Source of the DNA: Vibrio europaeus | Lineage (GTDB): Bacteria; Pseudomonadota; Gammaproteobacteria; Enterobacterales; Vibrionaceae | Reading direction: 5' to 3' | Assembly (NCBI RefSeq): GCF_001695575.1 | Contig: NZ_LUAX01000001.1 | Coordinates: 930,001-994,000 of the forward strand | DNA length: 64,000 nt | Shown: positions 1 through 10,277 of the stretch, piece by piece | Layout: every line of letters begins with the position of its first letter | How positions within the stretch are numbered: position 1 is the stretch's first letter | The notes under the pieces: generated by a model | What the model saw: only the letters and a program-made list of their open reading frames with translations | The model's database searches: none | What the model was told of the DNA's origin: nothing | Translations under genes and position numbers: made by a program

Positions 1-2
1 GT

Positions 3-1595
3 ACTGATTATGATGATGCTACAGAGATGGGGGCTGATATTTGGGATGACAACTCGGGTGACATGATCGCTGGCGGTTCCAATATCTCTTACTTCTTGTC
101 GGATGGGCAACCAAATAGTGGTGAAGACCTATCTAACACTGAACGCTTGGAGTGGGAAGCACACTTACGCGACCATAGTGTGACCGCATTAGCGTATGGA
201 GTTGGTAATGGAGCGCCTGCTGCAGATTTAAACCCAATCGCTTACGATGGACATTTATCCACTGATACCGATGCAGTCATTGTCCCTGATGTTACCCAAC
301 TGCCTCCTGTGATTCTCCAATCAGTGATACAGGCGGTGGGTGGTAACTTGCTCGTTGGTTCTCAAGGTGCCGATAATAGTGTTATTAGCTCAATTACCGT
401 TGAGGGAGTCACGTTCAGTTTCACTGGAACTACTGTGAATACCATGGGTGATAACAACGAGATATCCCATCGTTTTGACTCGACGACCAACACATTAAGT
501 ATTTACATTGATTCTAAACACTCACTTGTAATCGATCTGGATGATGGTAACTACGAATTCTTTGGTGCGGCAGATAATAAGCCCGTTGAATTAGACTTCT
601 ATTACACGATCAAGGACTCTGACGGTGATAGTAGTCGCAGCCTACTTTCCTTTGAAATTGATGGTGTAAATGTTACGCCGGATCTTAAGACAGAAGGAAA
701 CGTTGTTGATACCGTATTCGCCGTTCATCCAGGAACCGCTGCCGAATATACATACTGGTCAGGTTCGGGTGGCAGTATTGGTGCTGACACAGAATCATTT
801 GACCATGCATCTACGATAGCTGGACTTGTGATTGATGTCGGTGCTGCAGGTGATAACGTCAATACGGGCAGTGGTGATGATGTGATTTATTTGGGTGAAA
901 GCCATGACACATTGGATGACAATGCAACTGCTCAAACTAAAATCACAAATGCTCAACAATTATTAGATACTTATTCTGAGGGTAAAGACAGTAGCTTCTT
1001 ACAAGATGCCAGTGACGAGGATAGCGCATTCAACATCAGCGGTGCTTCTAACGCATATGTCGACTTAGGGCACGGTGGCGCTGGTGATGACCATGTATAT
1101 GGTCAAGATGGTGTCGATATCATCTATGGTGCATCTGGGAATGATGTATTAGATGGTGGTGAAGGCAATGATGGCCTTAGGGGTGGTTCTGGAGAAGATC
1201 GACTGATTGGCGGCTCTGGTGAAGATGTTCTAATCGGTGGTCTAGGAGATGATATCCTAACCGGTGGTGAAGATGCTGATATCTTCAAATGGGTAGATAT
1301 GGCAACTGAGCATGATCGTGTCACTGATTTTGATAAAGATCAGGGAGATAAGCTTGATTTATCTGACCTGTTTGAAGATGTATCAAAAGCAGATATTTCA
1401 GAGCTACTGGCAGAGCTGAAAACGACGAATGAAGGAGAGACTTCAACGGTTAAGGTATCTGTTAGTGAGGAAAGTGGTTCGTCCACGATGACAATAGAGA
1501 AGGGTAGCAATACGTTAACTATTGATTTTGATGGGGCATCCGCGACTGATATCACGAATAGTCTGGTCGATAGCTTAGAACATTTAAAGCACTAA
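3..1595 (+). CDS. RTX-type secreted adhesin, C-terminal part (partial)
   Basis: The frame is open to the left window edge, so this is only the C-terminal ~530 residues of a larger protein. The first ~90 residues resemble the end of a von Willebrand A domain (SYFLSDGQPN, then ALAYGVGNGA). A middle beta-rich region follows. From about residue 350 come glycine-aspartate nonapeptide repeats (GGEGNDGLRGG, GGSGEDVLIGG, GGLGDDILTGG) that bind calcium in RTX proteins, then a type I secretion C-terminus (DADIFKW, VTDFDKDQGDKLDLSDLF). In LapA/BapA-like giant adhesins this order, VWA then RTX then secretion signal, is standard; export is by an ABC/TolC-type channel. The partner secretion genes are not in the window. 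A strong terminator follows. Confidence 0.85.
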   Translation, partial: TDYDDATEMGADIWDDNSGDMIAGGSNISYFLSDGQPNSGEDLSNTERLEWEAHLRDHSVTALAYGVGNGAPAADLNPIAYDGHLSTDTDAVIVPDVTQLPPVILQSVIQAVGGNLLVGSQGADNSVISSITVEGVTFSFTGTTVNTMGDNNEISHRFDSTTNTLSIYIDSKHSLVIDLDDGNYEFFGAADNKPVELDFYYTIKDSDGDSSRSLLSFEIDGVNVTPDLKTEGNVVDTVFAVHPGTAAEYTYWSGSGGSIGADTESFDHASTIAGLVIDVGAAGDNVNTGSGDDVIYLGESHDTLDDNATAQTKITNAQQLLDTYSEGKDSSFLQDASDEDSAFNISGASNAYVDLGHGGAGDDHVYGQDGVDIIYGASGNDVLDGGEGNDGLRGGSGEDRLIGGSGEDVLIGGLGDDILTGGEDADIFKWVDMATEHDRVTDFDKDQGDKLDLSDLFEDVSKADISELLAELKTTNEGETSTVKVSVSEESGSSTMTIEKGSNTLTIDFDGASATDITNSLVDSLEHLKH

Positions 1596-1600
1596 AATAA

Positions 1601-1637
1601 AAACAGCCGGAGTCAGAAATGACTCCGGCTGTTTTTT
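1601..1637 (+). terminator. Rho-independent terminator of the RTX adhesin gene
   Basis: A 15-bp perfect stem (1601-1615 with 1620-1634), a GAAA tetraloop and a run of six T residues directly after the adhesin stop codon. Confidence 0.95.
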
Positions 1638-1697
1638 CGCGCCTGTGGAAAAGCCACCTTACATAGGTGGCTTTGTTTTTTGGGTGAGCTTGCTTCG

Positions 1698-2891
1698 CTA
1701 CAACACCTTACAAGCAAAGCCTTTCAGGTAGAAACCTTCTGGGTATGCACTGTCAGTAGGGTGGTCTGCTGCTTGTTCAAAGCGTTCTACAAACTTCACC
1801 TGACGGCCAGAGTCAACCGCGGCGTCTGCAATCACTTTCTGGAACAGCTCTCCACTCATTAATCCTGAGCAAGAGTAAGTGAGTAGGGTTCCACCAGGCT
1901 TTAGAATTTGCATAGCTAACATATTGATATCTTTGTATCCGTTAGCGCCTGATGTTAAGTTGTTTTTGCTTGAAACAAACTTAGGTGGATCCATGATAAC
2001 CACGTCAAACTTAGTGCCCTGATCGCGATATTCACGCAGCAACTTGAACACATCAGCATTTAGGAAGACAGCACGCTTTTTCGAAATATCGAATTCATTA
2101 AGTTCAGCATTGTGCTTCGCTGTATCAAGCGCTGGCTGAGATACATCAGCATTGATAACGCGCTTAGCGCCACCTTTCAAAGAGTAAAGACCAAAGCCGC
2201 CAGTGTAAGAAAAGCAGTTTAGTACTTCTTTATCTTTTACATACTTCATTGCTTGTTGGCGGCTATCTCTTTGGTCAAGGTAGAAGCCTGTTTTGTGTCC
2301 GCCAACGATATCGACACTGATTTTTACGCCATTCTCTTCGATAACCACAGACTTAGGTGGCTCTTGACCATGAAGGACGCCAACAGTCTCTTCTAGGCCT
2401 TCTTTCTTGCGTACAGCAACATCAGAACGTTCGTAAACGTTACAGTCAGGGAAACATTCGACTAACGCATCCACAAGTGTTTGTTTGTGGAACTCAGCGC
2501 CAGCACTTAGCAACTGACACACTAAATAGTCTTGGTACTTATCGATAGTGATACCAGGAAGGCCATCTGACTCTGCAGCAATCAAGCGGTAGCCAGTGAG
2601 TCCATCACGCTCGATGATATCTTCACGTAACAATTGAGCGTCTTGAATACGCTTAACAAAAAAGCCTTTGTCGATTGATTCTTTTTCGAAGCTCCAAACG
2701 CGCGCTCGGATTTGAGAGTTCGGCGAGTAAGCTGCCTTTGCTAGCCATTTACCATCGTGAGCGAAAACGTCGACAGTTTCCCCTAATTTTGGCTCACCTT
2801 CGACTTTGTGTATTCCACGAGAGAACACCCAAGGGTGCTTACGGCGAAGGGATTTGTCTCGTCCTTTGACTAGATAAATAGCTGGAGTCAT
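1698..2891 (-). CDS. rlmI: 23S rRNA (cytosine-1962-C5)-methyltransferase RlmI
   Basis: SAM-dependent methyltransferase that makes m5C1962 in 23S rRNA. The N-terminus (residues ~3-75, [19 protein letters not shown]) is the PUA-like RNA-binding domain. The Rossmann domain shows the SAM loop [17 protein letters not shown] and the catalytic-site motif [13 protein letters not shown] chose the ATG at 2891 because the family begins [15 protein letters not shown]; an upstream in-frame start would add 27 unrelated residues. Length (397 aa) matches E. coli RlmI. With acyP, tusE and yccA it forms the same neighbourhood as in E. coli, here interrupted by a chemoreceptor gene. Confidence 0.95.
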   Translation of the reverse strand: MTPAIYLVKGRDKSLRRKHPWVFSRGIHKVEGEPKLGETVDVFAHDGKWLAKAAYSPNSQIRARVWSFEKESIDKGFFVKRIQDAQLLREDIIERDGLTGYRLIAAESDGLPGITIDKYQDYLVCQLLSAGAEFHKQTLVDALVECFPDCNVYERSDVAVRKKEGLEETVGVLHGQEPPKSVVIEENGVKISVDIVGGHKTGFYLDQRDSRQQAMKYVKDKEVLNCFSYTGGFGLYSLKGGAKRVINADVSQPALDTAKHNAELNEFDISKKRAVFLNADVFKLLREYRDQGTKFDVVIMDPPKFVSSKNNLTSGANGYKDINMLAMQILKPGGTLLTYSCSGLMSGELFQKVIADAAVDSGRQVKFVERFEQAADHPTDSAYPEGFYLKGFACKVL

Positions 2892-2950
2892 TGGTTTACT
2901 CAATTGTTTATTTGGAAAGGAGGGGTATTTTCTAGGATGTGTTTTTGAAA

Positions 2951-2980
2951 AGCAAATAAAAGAGCCGCTCAAGGCGGCTC
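2951..2980 (-). terminator. Terminator of the chemoreceptor gene
   Basis: Read on the minus strand: GAGCCGC stem, 5-nt loop, GCGGCTC, then TTTTATTT. It lies 4 bases past the chemoreceptor stop codon. Confidence 0.9.
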
Positions 2981-2984
2981 AGGT

Positions 2985-4388
2985 TTATGCTTTTAGGCCC
3001 GTCAGTAAGGCTTCCATTTGATCGCTTTGATTCCTCAGTTGAGCGATATTGGAATTGGTCGCATTGATCATACTGCATACGCTGTCGGATTGGACACGTA
3101 TATCTTCAACACTTGCGGCGATATTATCTGCTACGACACCTTGCTGCTCGGCTGCTGTCGCGATTTGAATACTGCTGTCTGAGATTGATTGGTTTTTCTC
3201 TGCTAACGCGCCAATTTCAATGTCAACTTCTGACATACGTTGCTGGCCTTCAGAGGCGTTAACAACCGTTGTTTCCATCAACTGAGTCAAAGACTGGCTA
3301 TTGCGTTGTAGTGCTTCAATCATGGTTTGAATTTCTACCGTTGCTTGTTGAGTACGAGCTGCTAAGGCACGAACTTCATCGGCAACCACCGCAAAACCAC
3401 GGCCTTGTTCTCCGGCTCGTGCTGCTTCGATAGCGGCATTTAGAGCGAGTAGGTTGGTTTGTTCTGAGATACCGTTGATCGTCGTGACCACTTCATCAAT
3501 TTGTGCGGCGTTTGCGTCAAGTTCAGCCACTGCTTCAGAGGCCGACTGGACCTCTTGAGAAAGCTTAGAGATTGAGCTGAGTGTATGTCCGACTTTAGAT
3601 TGCCCTTGTGTTGCTACGCTGCGGGCATCTTCAGTTTGGGTACTTGATTCATGGGCCAAGTTAGCGACTTCTCTAATCGTTGAAGCCATTTGCTCTGTTG
3701 CACTGGCTAGAGAGTTTAGGTGTTCTTGTTGGCTGCTAGAAACTTCAGCACTCTGCTGATTCGATTGGTTCAAGTCAGAGCTAATCTGTTGCATTAACGC
3801 GACAGACTCTTGAATGGAGATCACCATGTTCTGCTCTCGCTCAGCGACTTTGTCTATGGTGATGGCTATTTCACTGAACTCATCGCGTACTTTAAAGAAG
3901 TTCATTCTACTGGTGAGATCACCATCGGCTAACGTGTTGAGTGCTTTGTTCATGGTAAACATTGCACCGCCAATAAACGTCATGATGTAGTAAACACCTA
4001 GTGCAATAAGTGACAATGTCACTAGGATTATAACCATATGTGTGGTAGACATCGCTGACCACAAGTTTTGCTCGTGAATGGCTGCTAGACTAAACGCACC
4101 GTTATTGACGCTTACAGCACCTTCGCCAGTCCCAAATTGAATGGTGTTTGAATCCTTGATGATAGCCGCGACATGATCTTGGGATAGGTTTCCTGCTTCA
4201 ATCAGGTTACGCATTAGAACTAGTTCGTCCTGATAGAGTTGGTGAAGCATTTGGTCGGCGCTGTTATCAAGAACCAAGGTTAAAATGATTAGTGCGGTAA
4301 CCGGTAGTAAGAAAAGTAAGTAAAACTTCTCTTGGATTTTTAGATGAATGAGATATTTGTCAATCCAGCGAAAAGGTATTTCTTTCAT
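2985..4388 (-). CDS. Methyl-accepting chemotaxis protein
   Basis: Inner-membrane chemoreceptor. From the ATG at 4388: TM1 about residues 22-41, a short (~75 aa) periplasmic segment with no recognised sensor domain, TM2 about 117-138, HAMP region ([13 protein letters not shown]), then a cytoplasmic helical hairpin. The hairpin tip carries the hallmark [19 protein letters not shown] and [12 protein letters not shown] that contact CheA/CheW. Size (467 aa) is small for an MCP because the ligand domain is reduced, so the signal may be membrane-borne or sensed inside the cell. No C-terminal CheR-docking pentapeptide is visible. It stands alone between rlmI and acyP; there is a matS site inside the gene. 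Confidence 0.95.
   Translation of the reverse strand: MKEIPFRWIDKYLIHLKIQEKFYLLFLLPVTALIILTLVLDNSADQMLHQLYQDELVLMRNLIEAGNLSQDHVAAIIKDSNTIQFGTGEGAVSVNNGAFSLAAIHEQNLWSAMSTTHMVIILVTLSLIALGVYYIMTFIGGAMFTMNKALNTLADGDLTSRMNFFKVRDEFSEIAITIDKVAEREQNMVISIQESVALMQQISSDLNQSNQQSAEVSSSQQEHLNSLASATEQMASTIREVANLAHESSTQTEDARSVATQGQSKVGHTLSSISKLSQEVQSASEAVAELDANAAQIDEVVTTINGISEQTNLLALNAAIEAARAGEQGRGFAVVADEVRALAARTQQATVEIQTMIEALQRNSQSLTQLMETTVVNASEGQQRMSEVDIEIGALAEKNQSISDSSIQIATAAEQQGVVADNIAASVEDIRVQSDSVCSMINATNSNIAQLRNQSDQMEALLTGLKA
4010..4022. other. matS site (MatP binding)
   Basis: GTGACAATGTCAC is an exact match to the palindromic matS consensus GTGACRNYGTCAC. It lies within the chemoreceptor gene. MatP, the protein that binds it, is encoded at 47300-47746. 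Confidence 0.8.
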
Positions 4389-4483
4389 AATTATTATGTC
4401 CAATGAAGAGACCCATATATCCATTATGGGTAAGAATAGTACGTGCCTAATATATCATTGACTCAATAGCAGAGGTATACGGA

Positions 4484-4756
4484 ATGGATCAAAGTTGTGA
4501 GAGGTTCACAGTATCGGGATTAGTTCAAGGAGTGGGATTTCGCTACCATACTTCATATAAAGGTCTTGGGCTTGAAGCGACAGGCTATGCAAAAAACTTA
4601 GATAATGGGGACGTTGAAGTGGTGGTCTGCGGTAGCGGTTTGCAAGTAGAAGCGATGGCAAAATGGTTAGAGCATGGACCTAGAAGTGCGAGAGTTGATA
4701 GCGTGATTCGAGAATCTATCGCTTATAAACCGTATAAAGGGTTTAAGATCCTGTAG
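4484..4756 (+). CDS. yccX: Acylphosphatase
   Basis: Small cytosolic enzyme that hydrolyses carboxyl-phosphate bonds. The signature [12 protein letters not shown] (phosphate-binding loop with the catalytic Arg) and the [13 protein letters not shown] motif with the catalytic Asn are intact; at 90 aa it has the family length. An SD-like GAGG precedes the ATG at 4484. It is divergent from the chemoreceptor and converges on tusE; a 9-bp perfect inverted repeat (4748-4756 with 4763-4771) at its stop codon may end transcripts, though it lacks a clear T tract. Confidence 0.95.
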   Translation: MDQSCERFTVSGLVQGVGFRYHTSYKGLGLEATGYAKNLDNGDVEVVVCGSGLQVEAMAKWLEHGPRSARVDSVIRESIAYKPYKGFKIL

Positions 4757-4779
4757 AAGCTCCTACAGGATTAGTATCG

Positions 4780-5109
4780 TTACAAACATTTAGCAGGTTT
4801 AGGTAACCCTGCGAGTTTTGTCGCTTGTTTCGCTGGCCCTTGTTTGAATAGTTTAAACAGGTACTTGCTGTTACCTTTTTCCGGTCCGTGGGCTTTTTCC
4901 ATCGCTTTAACGAGCATGCGCACCGCAGGAGAAGTATTGAACTCTTCGTAAAAATCGCGAACAAAATGAACCACTTCTATGTGTGCCTCAGTTAACTCGA
5001 TGCCTTCTTGTTCTGCTAGGATTGAAATCATGCCTTCTTCCCACTCGGTATGATCTAATAAGTAGCCTTGTGCGTCAGTTTCGATTTGTTTGCCGTTGTA
5101 GTCAAACAT
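4780..5109 (-). CDS. tusE: Sulfurtransferase TusE (DsrC/TusE family)
   Basis: Last carrier of the TusABCDE sulfur relay that feeds MnmA for 2-thiouridine at tRNA wobble positions. The 109-aa protein shows the DsrC/TusE fold signatures ([46 protein letters not shown]) and the essential Cys as the penultimate residue of the C-terminal tail (PAKCL). Located next to acyP and yccA as in E. coli. Confidence 0.96.
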   Translation of the reverse strand: MFDYNGKQIETDAQGYLLDHTEWEEGMISILAEQEGIELTEAHIEVVHFVRDFYEEFNTSPAVRMLVKAMEKAHGPEKGNSKYLFKLFKQGPAKQATKLAGLPKPAKCL

Positions 5110-5181
5110 TTTACGATCCTAATTTTTATGATATTCAATAGGGTAGCGCAGCATACCTTGACTGGGCAAGATATCAAGTAA

Positions 5182-5211
5182 AAAGCCCGAAAGGAGAACC
5201 TTTCGGGCTTT
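5182..5211 (-). terminator. Terminator downstream of yccA
   Basis: Perfect 13-bp stem (AAAGCCCGAAAGG and complement) with an AGAA loop; on the minus strand the stem is followed by T-rich sequence. It separates yccA from tusE. Confidence 0.85.
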
Positions 5212-5236
5212 GTCATATCTATACAACAATGACGAA

Positions 5237-5899
5237 CTAGTCGTTGTTCATAATGCCTAGGATTTGAAGTAGGCTAATGAAGATGTTGTAGATTGATACG
5301 TATAGAGTCACTGTCGCAGAGATGTAGTTAGTTTCTCCGCCACGAACAATGCTTTGAGTCGTCATAAGAATCGCCATTGTAGAGAAAACAATGAACAAGC
5401 TGCTTAGTGCTAGGTGAAGAACTGTTGATTGGATAAAGATGCTTGCGATCATACCAACAATCAGTACAACAAACAGAGACAGCATCAGGCCACCCATCAT
5501 AGATAGGTCGCGCTTAGTTGTCAGTGCGTAAGCAGAAGCTGCTAAGAATGAAAGCGCAGTACCGCCTAATGCAGTTACGATAAGATCGCCCATACCTGCG
5601 CCCACGTAGGCGTTAAGGATTGGACCCAACGTGTAACCCATGAAGCCTGTTAATAGGAATGTGAATACAAGGCCCATTCCATTGTTACGGTTCTTCTCAG
5701 TTAAGAATAGTAAGCCGTAAAAGCCTACCAGTGTGATAATTAGGCCAGGGTGAGGAAGGTTCATCACCATAGCAACACCAGCAACGACTGCAGACCAAAG
5801 CAGCGTCATTGAAAGTAGTGCATAAGTGTTACGCAATACCTTGTTGGTTTGTAGAGCACTTTCTTGGCTTGAAGTGCGTGTAAACATAGGACTGTTCAT
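5237..5899 (-). CDS. yccA: Bax inhibitor-1/YccA family membrane protein
   Basis: Seven predicted hydrophobic segments spread over 220 aa, with the BI-1 family features: short cytosolic N-terminus, NRNNGMGLVFTFLLTGFMGYTLGP, and a final helix ending near DND. In E. coli YccA is a substrate and modulator of the FtsH protease in the inner membrane. Start: ATG at 5899 preceded by GAGGAAGAT on the minus strand. Downstream terminator at 5182. Confidence 0.93.
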   Translation of the reverse strand: MNSPMFTRTSSQESALQTNKVLRNTYALLSMTLLWSAVVAGVAMVMNLPHPGLIITLVGFYGLLFLTEKNRNNGMGLVFTFLLTGFMGYTLGPILNAYVGAGMGDLIVTALGGTALSFLAASAYALTTKRDLSMMGGLMLSLFVVLIVGMIASIFIQSTVLHLALSSLFIVFSTMAILMTTQSIVRGGETNYISATVTLYVSIYNIFISLLQILGIMNND

Positions 5900-6047
5900 A
5901 ATCTTCCTCGTGAGGTTTTATGTTTATATCTACATTTATGAGGTTGAATGAGCAAAAGATCAAGCCCCAATTGGTGTAGTAGTAGATAAAATAATAATAG
6001 AAATAGAAACTTATGTATTTTGAAAGATGTAACACAATATAACAACT

Positions 6048-6077
6048 AAAAAGGGGCGACCTAAGTCACCCCTTTTA
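6048..6077 (-). terminator. Terminator of the aapJQMP operon
   Basis: On the minus strand a GGGG(T/C)GAC stem with one mismatch, a CTTA-type loop and CCCCTTTTT. It follows the aapP stop codon. Confidence 0.85.
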
Positions 6078-6090
6078 CGTAAATTGTTGA

Positions 6091-6840
6091 TTAGTGATGC
6101 AGAATTTGTGCTAAAAAGTTTTGCGTACGATCTGATTGAGGGTTTTCGAAGAAATCGACAGGGTTGTTTTCTTCAATAATCTCTCCCGCATCCATAAAGA
6201 TAACGCGATCGGCGACTTCTTTCGCAAAGCCCATTTCGTGTGTTACACACAGCATGGTCATCCCTTCTTCTGCCAGTTCTACCATTACATCCAGTACTTC
6301 ACGTACCATTTCAGGATCGAGTGCAGAGGTAGGTTCGTCGAACAGCATCACTTGTGGATTCATACACAATGAGCGGGCAATCGCCACACGTTGTTGTTGA
6401 CCACCAGAAAGCTGACCAGGATATTTGTCGGCTTGCTCAGGAATCTTAACACGCTCCAAATATTTCATCGCAATCGCTTCTGCTTCATCTTTTGGCATCT
6501 TCTTCACCCAGATTGGTGCCAGAGTACAGTTCTCTAACACGGTTAGGTGAGGGAAGAGGTTAAAGTGCTGGAAACACATTCCGACTTCACGGCGAACGGC
6601 TTCAATATTTTTAAGGTCGTCGGTTAATTCATTACCAGAAACGATGATCTCGCCTTTCTGGTGCTCTTCCAAGCGGTTGATACAGCGAATCATAGTCGAC
6701 TTACCCGAACCTGAAGGGCCACAGATAACGATTTTTTCGCCTTTCTTCACATCTAGGTTGATGTTCTTGAGTACGTGAAACTCACCGTACCACTTATTCA
6801 TATCCTTTAGCTGGATCATGTAATCTTGTTGTTGCGTCAT
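6091..6840 (-). CDS. aapP: General L-amino acid ABC transporter, ATPase
   Basis: ATP-binding subunit of a polar amino-acid importer. Walker [11 protein letters not shown]-loop [12 protein letters not shown], signature LSGGQQQR, Walker [13 protein letters not shown] and switch His in CVTHEMGFA are all present; 249 aa. It is the last gene of a four-gene minus-strand operon J-Q-M-P, 22 bp after aapM. The order and sizes match Rhizobium AapJQMP and E. coli YhdWXYZ, which import a broad set of L-amino acids. Confidence 0.94.
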   Translation of the reverse strand: MTQQQDYMIQLKDMNKWYGEFHVLKNINLDVKKGEKIVICGPSGSGKSTMIRCINRLEEHQKGEIIVSGNELTDDLKNIEAVRREVGMCFQHFNLFPHLTVLENCTLAPIWVKKMPKDEAEAIAMKYLERVKIPEQADKYPGQLSGGQQQRVAIARSLCMNPQVMLFDEPTSALDPEMVREVLDVMVELAEEGMTMLCVTHEMGFAKEVADRVIFMDAGEIIEENNPVDFFENPQSDRTQNFLAQILHH

Positions 6841-6862
6841 AATACGTCCTTGAGCTTTCTGA

Positions 6863-7960
6863 TTATCGTTTGTGACCGGTATGAAGTTTGTTCTCTAGCC
6901 AGATCGAATATCTCGACATGCCAAAACAAAATACCCAGAACACTAACGCGACAAATACATAACTTTCGGTAGCAAATCCTAACCATTCTGGGTCGGTGTT
7001 TGCTGCTTGGCCGATACCGAGTACATCAAACATACCAATAATAAGTACCAGACTGGTATCTTTAAATAGACCAATGAATGTGTTTACGATTGAAGGGATG
7101 GTAATCTTAAGTGCCTGAGGCAAAATGATTAACCCCATCTTCTTCCAATAGGTGAGTCCGAGAGCATCGGCGGCTTCATATTGCCCTTTAGGAATGGCTT
7201 GCAAGCCCCCACGAACTACCTCTGCCATGTACGCCGCACTGAACATAACCACACCAATAAGAGCGCGGATCAGTTTGTCTGTCTCCGAACCTTCAGCAAG
7301 GAACAGTGGCAACATGACTGATGCCATGAAGAGCACAGTGATCAGTGGTACGCCACGCCACACTTCAATGTAAACGGTACAGATACTGCGGATGATTGGC
7401 ATATCTGAACGACGACCCAACGCGAGAGCGACACCGATAGGCAGCGATACAACAATACCCACTAGAGCGATGATAAGCGTGACAAGCAAACCACCCCATT
7501 TATGAGTTTCTACTACTTCTAACCCAAATACACCACCATACAGTAATGCTGCAATAATAAACGGGTAGATGTTGACAAAGAACAGCCAAATCCAAAGGCG
7601 TTTTGGTGTCTTTTCATACGCTAGCAGTACAGTAAAGATCGCTAGAGTAATGTAAAACAGACGCGGACGCCAAAGTTCTTCTTGAGGGTAGAAGCCGTAC
7701 ATGAACTGTTCCCAGCGTACGCTGATAAATACCCAACAAGCACCATCACGGCTACAAGCGTCACGGGTTGTTCCGACCCAGTCAGCTTTCAGAAATGCCC
7801 AATCGACAATGTTCCAAAGTAGCATGAACGATAAGTAAGCGAGAACAATGGTAACAATTGAATTTACCGGACCATTAAACAGGTTTTTTCTTAACCAACC
7901 GACAACACCAACTGTATTTGCTGGAGGTGGAAGGTCTGGCTGAAATTGATGTACTTTCAT
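6863..7960 (-). CDS. aapM: General L-amino acid ABC transporter, permease AapM
   Basis: Inner-membrane permease, 365 aa, longer than typical HisM-type permeases as expected for AapM. An N-terminal extra membrane part (to about residue 150) precedes the canonical transport domain with the EAA loop ([22 protein letters not shown]). It starts 1 bp after the aapQ stop, consistent with coupled translation. AapQ and AapM form the heterodimeric channel. Confidence 0.93.
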   Translation of the reverse strand: MKVHQFQPDLPPPANTVGVVGWLRKNLFNGPVNSIVTIVLAYLSFMLLWNIVDWAFLKADWVGTTRDACSRDGACWVFISVRWEQFMYGFYPQEELWRPRLFYITLAIFTVLLAYEKTPKRLWIWLFFVNIYPFIIAALLYGGVFGLEVVETHKWGGLLVTLIIALVGIVVSLPIGVALALGRRSDMPIIRSICTVYIEVWRGVPLITVLFMASVMLPLFLAEGSETDKLIRALIGVVMFSAAYMAEVVRGGLQAIPKGQYEAADALGLTYWKKMGLIILPQALKITIPSIVNTFIGLFKDTSLVLIIGMFDVLGIGQAANTDPEWLGFATESYVFVALVFWVFCFGMSRYSIWLENKLHTGHKR

Positions 7961-7961
7961 G

Positions 7962-9164
7962 CTATCTCTCCACTAAAGCAACTTTACGGTTGTAGATGTT
8001 CATCAATGCTGAGGTTAACAAACTCAACGTGAGGTAGACGCCCATTGTCATTGCAATAATTTCGATTGCCTGACCAGTCTGATTGAGTGTTGTACCTGCA
8101 AACACCGATACCAAATCTGGGTAACCAATCGCCATCGCAAGTGATGAGTTCTTGGTTAAGTTCAGATATTGGCTAGTCAGTGGAGGAATAATGATTCTTA
8201 GCGCTTGGGGAATAACGACAAGCTTTAAAGTGCGAGAGCGAGGTAGACCAAGCGACATCGCAGCTTCCGTTTGGCCATGGCTTACTGCGTTGATACCAGA
8301 GCGCACTATCTCAGCGATAAACGAAGCAGTATAGATACTTAAAGCCAGTAAAAGTGCCGCAAGCTCTGGAATAATGCTTACACCACCACGGAAGTTAAAG
8401 CCTTTTAGCTCTGGGAATTCTGCCGTAATTGGTGAACCCATTAAGAAATACACCACAACAGGCAAACCAACGCATAACCCTAGGCCGATTCGAACCATTG
8501 GAGTTTGCTGACCTGTCAGTCGTTGCTTGTTATTGGCCCAAACATTGATGAATACCGTTGCAATAACGCCGAGAATCAGCGCACCGATTACGACTGATGA
8601 GCCTGATTCGAAGACTGGAGCAGGGAAGTACAGACCTCGTACGTTGAGGAATATTGCTTCACCTAGGCTCAAACTTTGTCTTGTAGAAGGCAGGGCCTGA
8701 AGTACAGCAAAGTACCAAAAGAATATTTGCAGTAACAGTGGGACGTTTCGGAAAATCTCGATGTAAACTGCCGCAAAACGGCTAACTAACCAGTTAGACG
8801 AAAGGCGAGCAATACCCATGACGAAACCGACGACTGTCGCTAAAATGATACCGAAAAAAGACACCAATGCGGTGTTGAGTAGGCCGATGACGAATGTACG
8901 ACCATAAGAATAGGTTTCATCGTATTCAATGAGCGTTAGGCCAATCCCAAAGCCAGCTTCTTGATCGAGAAAGTCAAAACCCGTGGCGATACCGCGAGCT
9001 TCTAAGTTGGTAAGTGCATTGTTGACAATTGTGTAAAAGAAAAAGACAAGCGCTGCTATCGCAATAATCTGGAAAACAACTGCTCGAAAGGTGGGATTGT
9101 AAATAAGGTTAGCGTTTGAATTCGGTCCGTTATCCGAATTCGCCGCAACATTAGTAGGTTTCAT
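7962..9164 (-). CDS. aapQ: General L-amino acid ABC transporter, permease AapQ
   Basis: Inner-membrane permease, 400 aa. Shows TM1 (VVFQIIAIAALVFFFYTIV), a periplasmic insert and the EAA loop (EAAMSLGLPRSRTLKLVVIPQA). Family-typical NVPLLLQIFFWYFAVLQALP is present. Lies 84 bp after aapJ with an intercistronic hairpin between them. Confidence 0.93.
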   Translation of the reverse strand: MKPTNVAANSDNGPNSNANLIYNPTFRAVVFQIIAIAALVFFFYTIVNNALTNLEARGIATGFDFLDQEAGFGIGLTLIEYDETYSYGRTFVIGLLNTALVSFFGIILATVVGFVMGIARLSSNWLVSRFAAVYIEIFRNVPLLLQIFFWYFAVLQALPSTRQSLSLGEAIFLNVRGLYFPAPVFESGSSVVIGALILGVIATVFINVWANNKQRLTGQQTPMVRIGLGLCVGLPVVVYFLMGSPITAEFPELKGFNFRGGVSIIPELAALLLALSIYTASFIAEIVRSGINAVSHGQTEAAMSLGLPRSRTLKLVVIPQALRIIIPPLTSQYLNLTKNSSLAMAIGYPDLVSVFAGTTLNQTGQAIEIIAMTMGVYLTLSLLTSALMNIYNRKVALVER

Positions 9165-9190
9165 ACAGCTATAACCTCAAATCCATTTTT

Positions 9191-9215
9191 ATAAAAAGGG
9201 CGGCCAAAACCGCCC
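9191..9215 (-). terminator. Intercistronic hairpin between aapJ and aapQ
   Basis: GGGCGG / CCGCCC 6-bp GC stem with a 6-nt loop, followed on the minus strand by TTTTTAT. It probably acts as a leaky terminator or RNA-end stabiliser so that more binding protein than permease is made. Confidence 0.8.
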
Positions 9216-9248
9216 AATTTTTGTTTAGTAACTAGCTAATAACAGTTA

Positions 9249-10277
9249 TTAACGGATTGGTGGAGCGTACATGAAGCCGCCAGCGTTCCATAGAGCGTTC
9301 ACACCACGTGAGATTTTCAGCGGTGAACCTTCACCAACAGTACGCTCGAAGCTTTCACCGTAGTTACCCACTTGTTTGATAACTTGGTAACCCCAGTCGT
9401 CACGGATACCTAAACCTTTACCTTTAGGGCCATCAACACCTAGGATACGCTTGATGTTTGGATCTTTTGACTTCAGCATTTCATCTGCATTTTTAGATGA
9501 GATACCGTACTCTTCTGCGTTGACCATCGCCGCTAGTGTCCATTTAGCAATGTTGAACCATTGGTCATCACCTTGACGAACCACAGGACCTAGAGGCTCT
9601 TTAGAGATGATCTCTGGAAGTACTTGAGCTGAAGATGGATCTTGTAGGTTCAAGCGAAGTGCATATAGACCAGATTGGTCAGTGGTTAGTACGTCACAAC
9701 GGCCTGCATCGAAACCTTTAGACGTTTGAGCTGCTGTATCGAATACAACTGGTTTGTACGACATACCGTTGTTACGGAAGTAGTCGGCTAGGTTAAGCTC
9801 TGTTGTGGTACCCGACTGAACACACACTGAAGCGCCGTCTAGCTCTTTAGCACTTGTAAGGCCAAGATCTTTCTTAACCATAAAGCCTTGACCATCGTAG
9901 TAGTTTACACCCACGAAGTTTAGGCCAAGGGCCGTATCACGGTGCAGAGTCCAAGTTGTGTTACGAGAAAGAACGTCGATTTCACCAGATTGCAAGGCAG
10001 TGAAACGCTCTTTCGCTGTTAGAGGAACGTATTTTACTTTTGTTTTATCGCCTAATACTGCAGCTGCAAGACCTTGACAGTATTCTACGTCGATACCTTC
10101 CCATTCACCTTTCGAGTTCGGGTTAGAGAAACCTGGCAAGCCAGTACTTACACCACAAGTTAGGAAACCTTGTTTAGTTACTTTATCCAGCGTGCTATCT
10201 GCCGCAGAAGCGCTTGTAGACATCAGTGCAGTAGATGCAGCTACAACTGAAGCAAGAAGTGTTAGTTTATGTGCCAT
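9249..10277 (-). CDS. aapJ: General L-amino acid ABC transporter, periplasmic binding protein
   Basis: Solute-binding protein of the Aap importer. Signal peptide MAHKLTLLASVVAASTALMS... with cleavage near ASA-ADSTLDK. Mature protein is a type II binding fold (LTCGVSTGLPGFSNP, EGIDVEYCQGLAAAVLGD, SVCVQSGTTTELNLADYF). I chose the ATG at 10277 because AGGAAGGAT lies just upstream; an earlier in-frame codon would put eight polar residues before the signal peptide. First gene of the operon; its promoter must be in the 10278-10738 gap. Confidence 0.94.
   Translation of the reverse strand: MAHKLTLLASVVAASTALMSTSASAADSTLDKVTKQGFLTCGVSTGLPGFSNPNSKGEWEGIDVEYCQGLAAAVLGDKTKVKYVPLTAKERFTALQSGEIDVLSRNTTWTLHRDTALGLNFVGVNYYDGQGFMVKKDLGLTSAKELDGASVCVQSGTTTELNLADYFRNNGMSYKPVVFDTAAQTSKGFDAGRCDVLTTDQSGLYALRLNLQDPSSAQVLPEIISKEPLGPVVRQGDDQWFNIAKWTLAAMVNAEEYGISSKNADEMLKSKDPNIKRILGVDGPKGKGLGIRDDWGYQVIKQVGNYGESFERTVGEGSPLKISRGVNALWNAGGFMYAPPIR

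Noticed and set aside
1124..1324. Antisense frame across the RTX repeats
   Set aside because: Repetitive Ser/Pro-rich shadow of the glycine-aspartate repeats.
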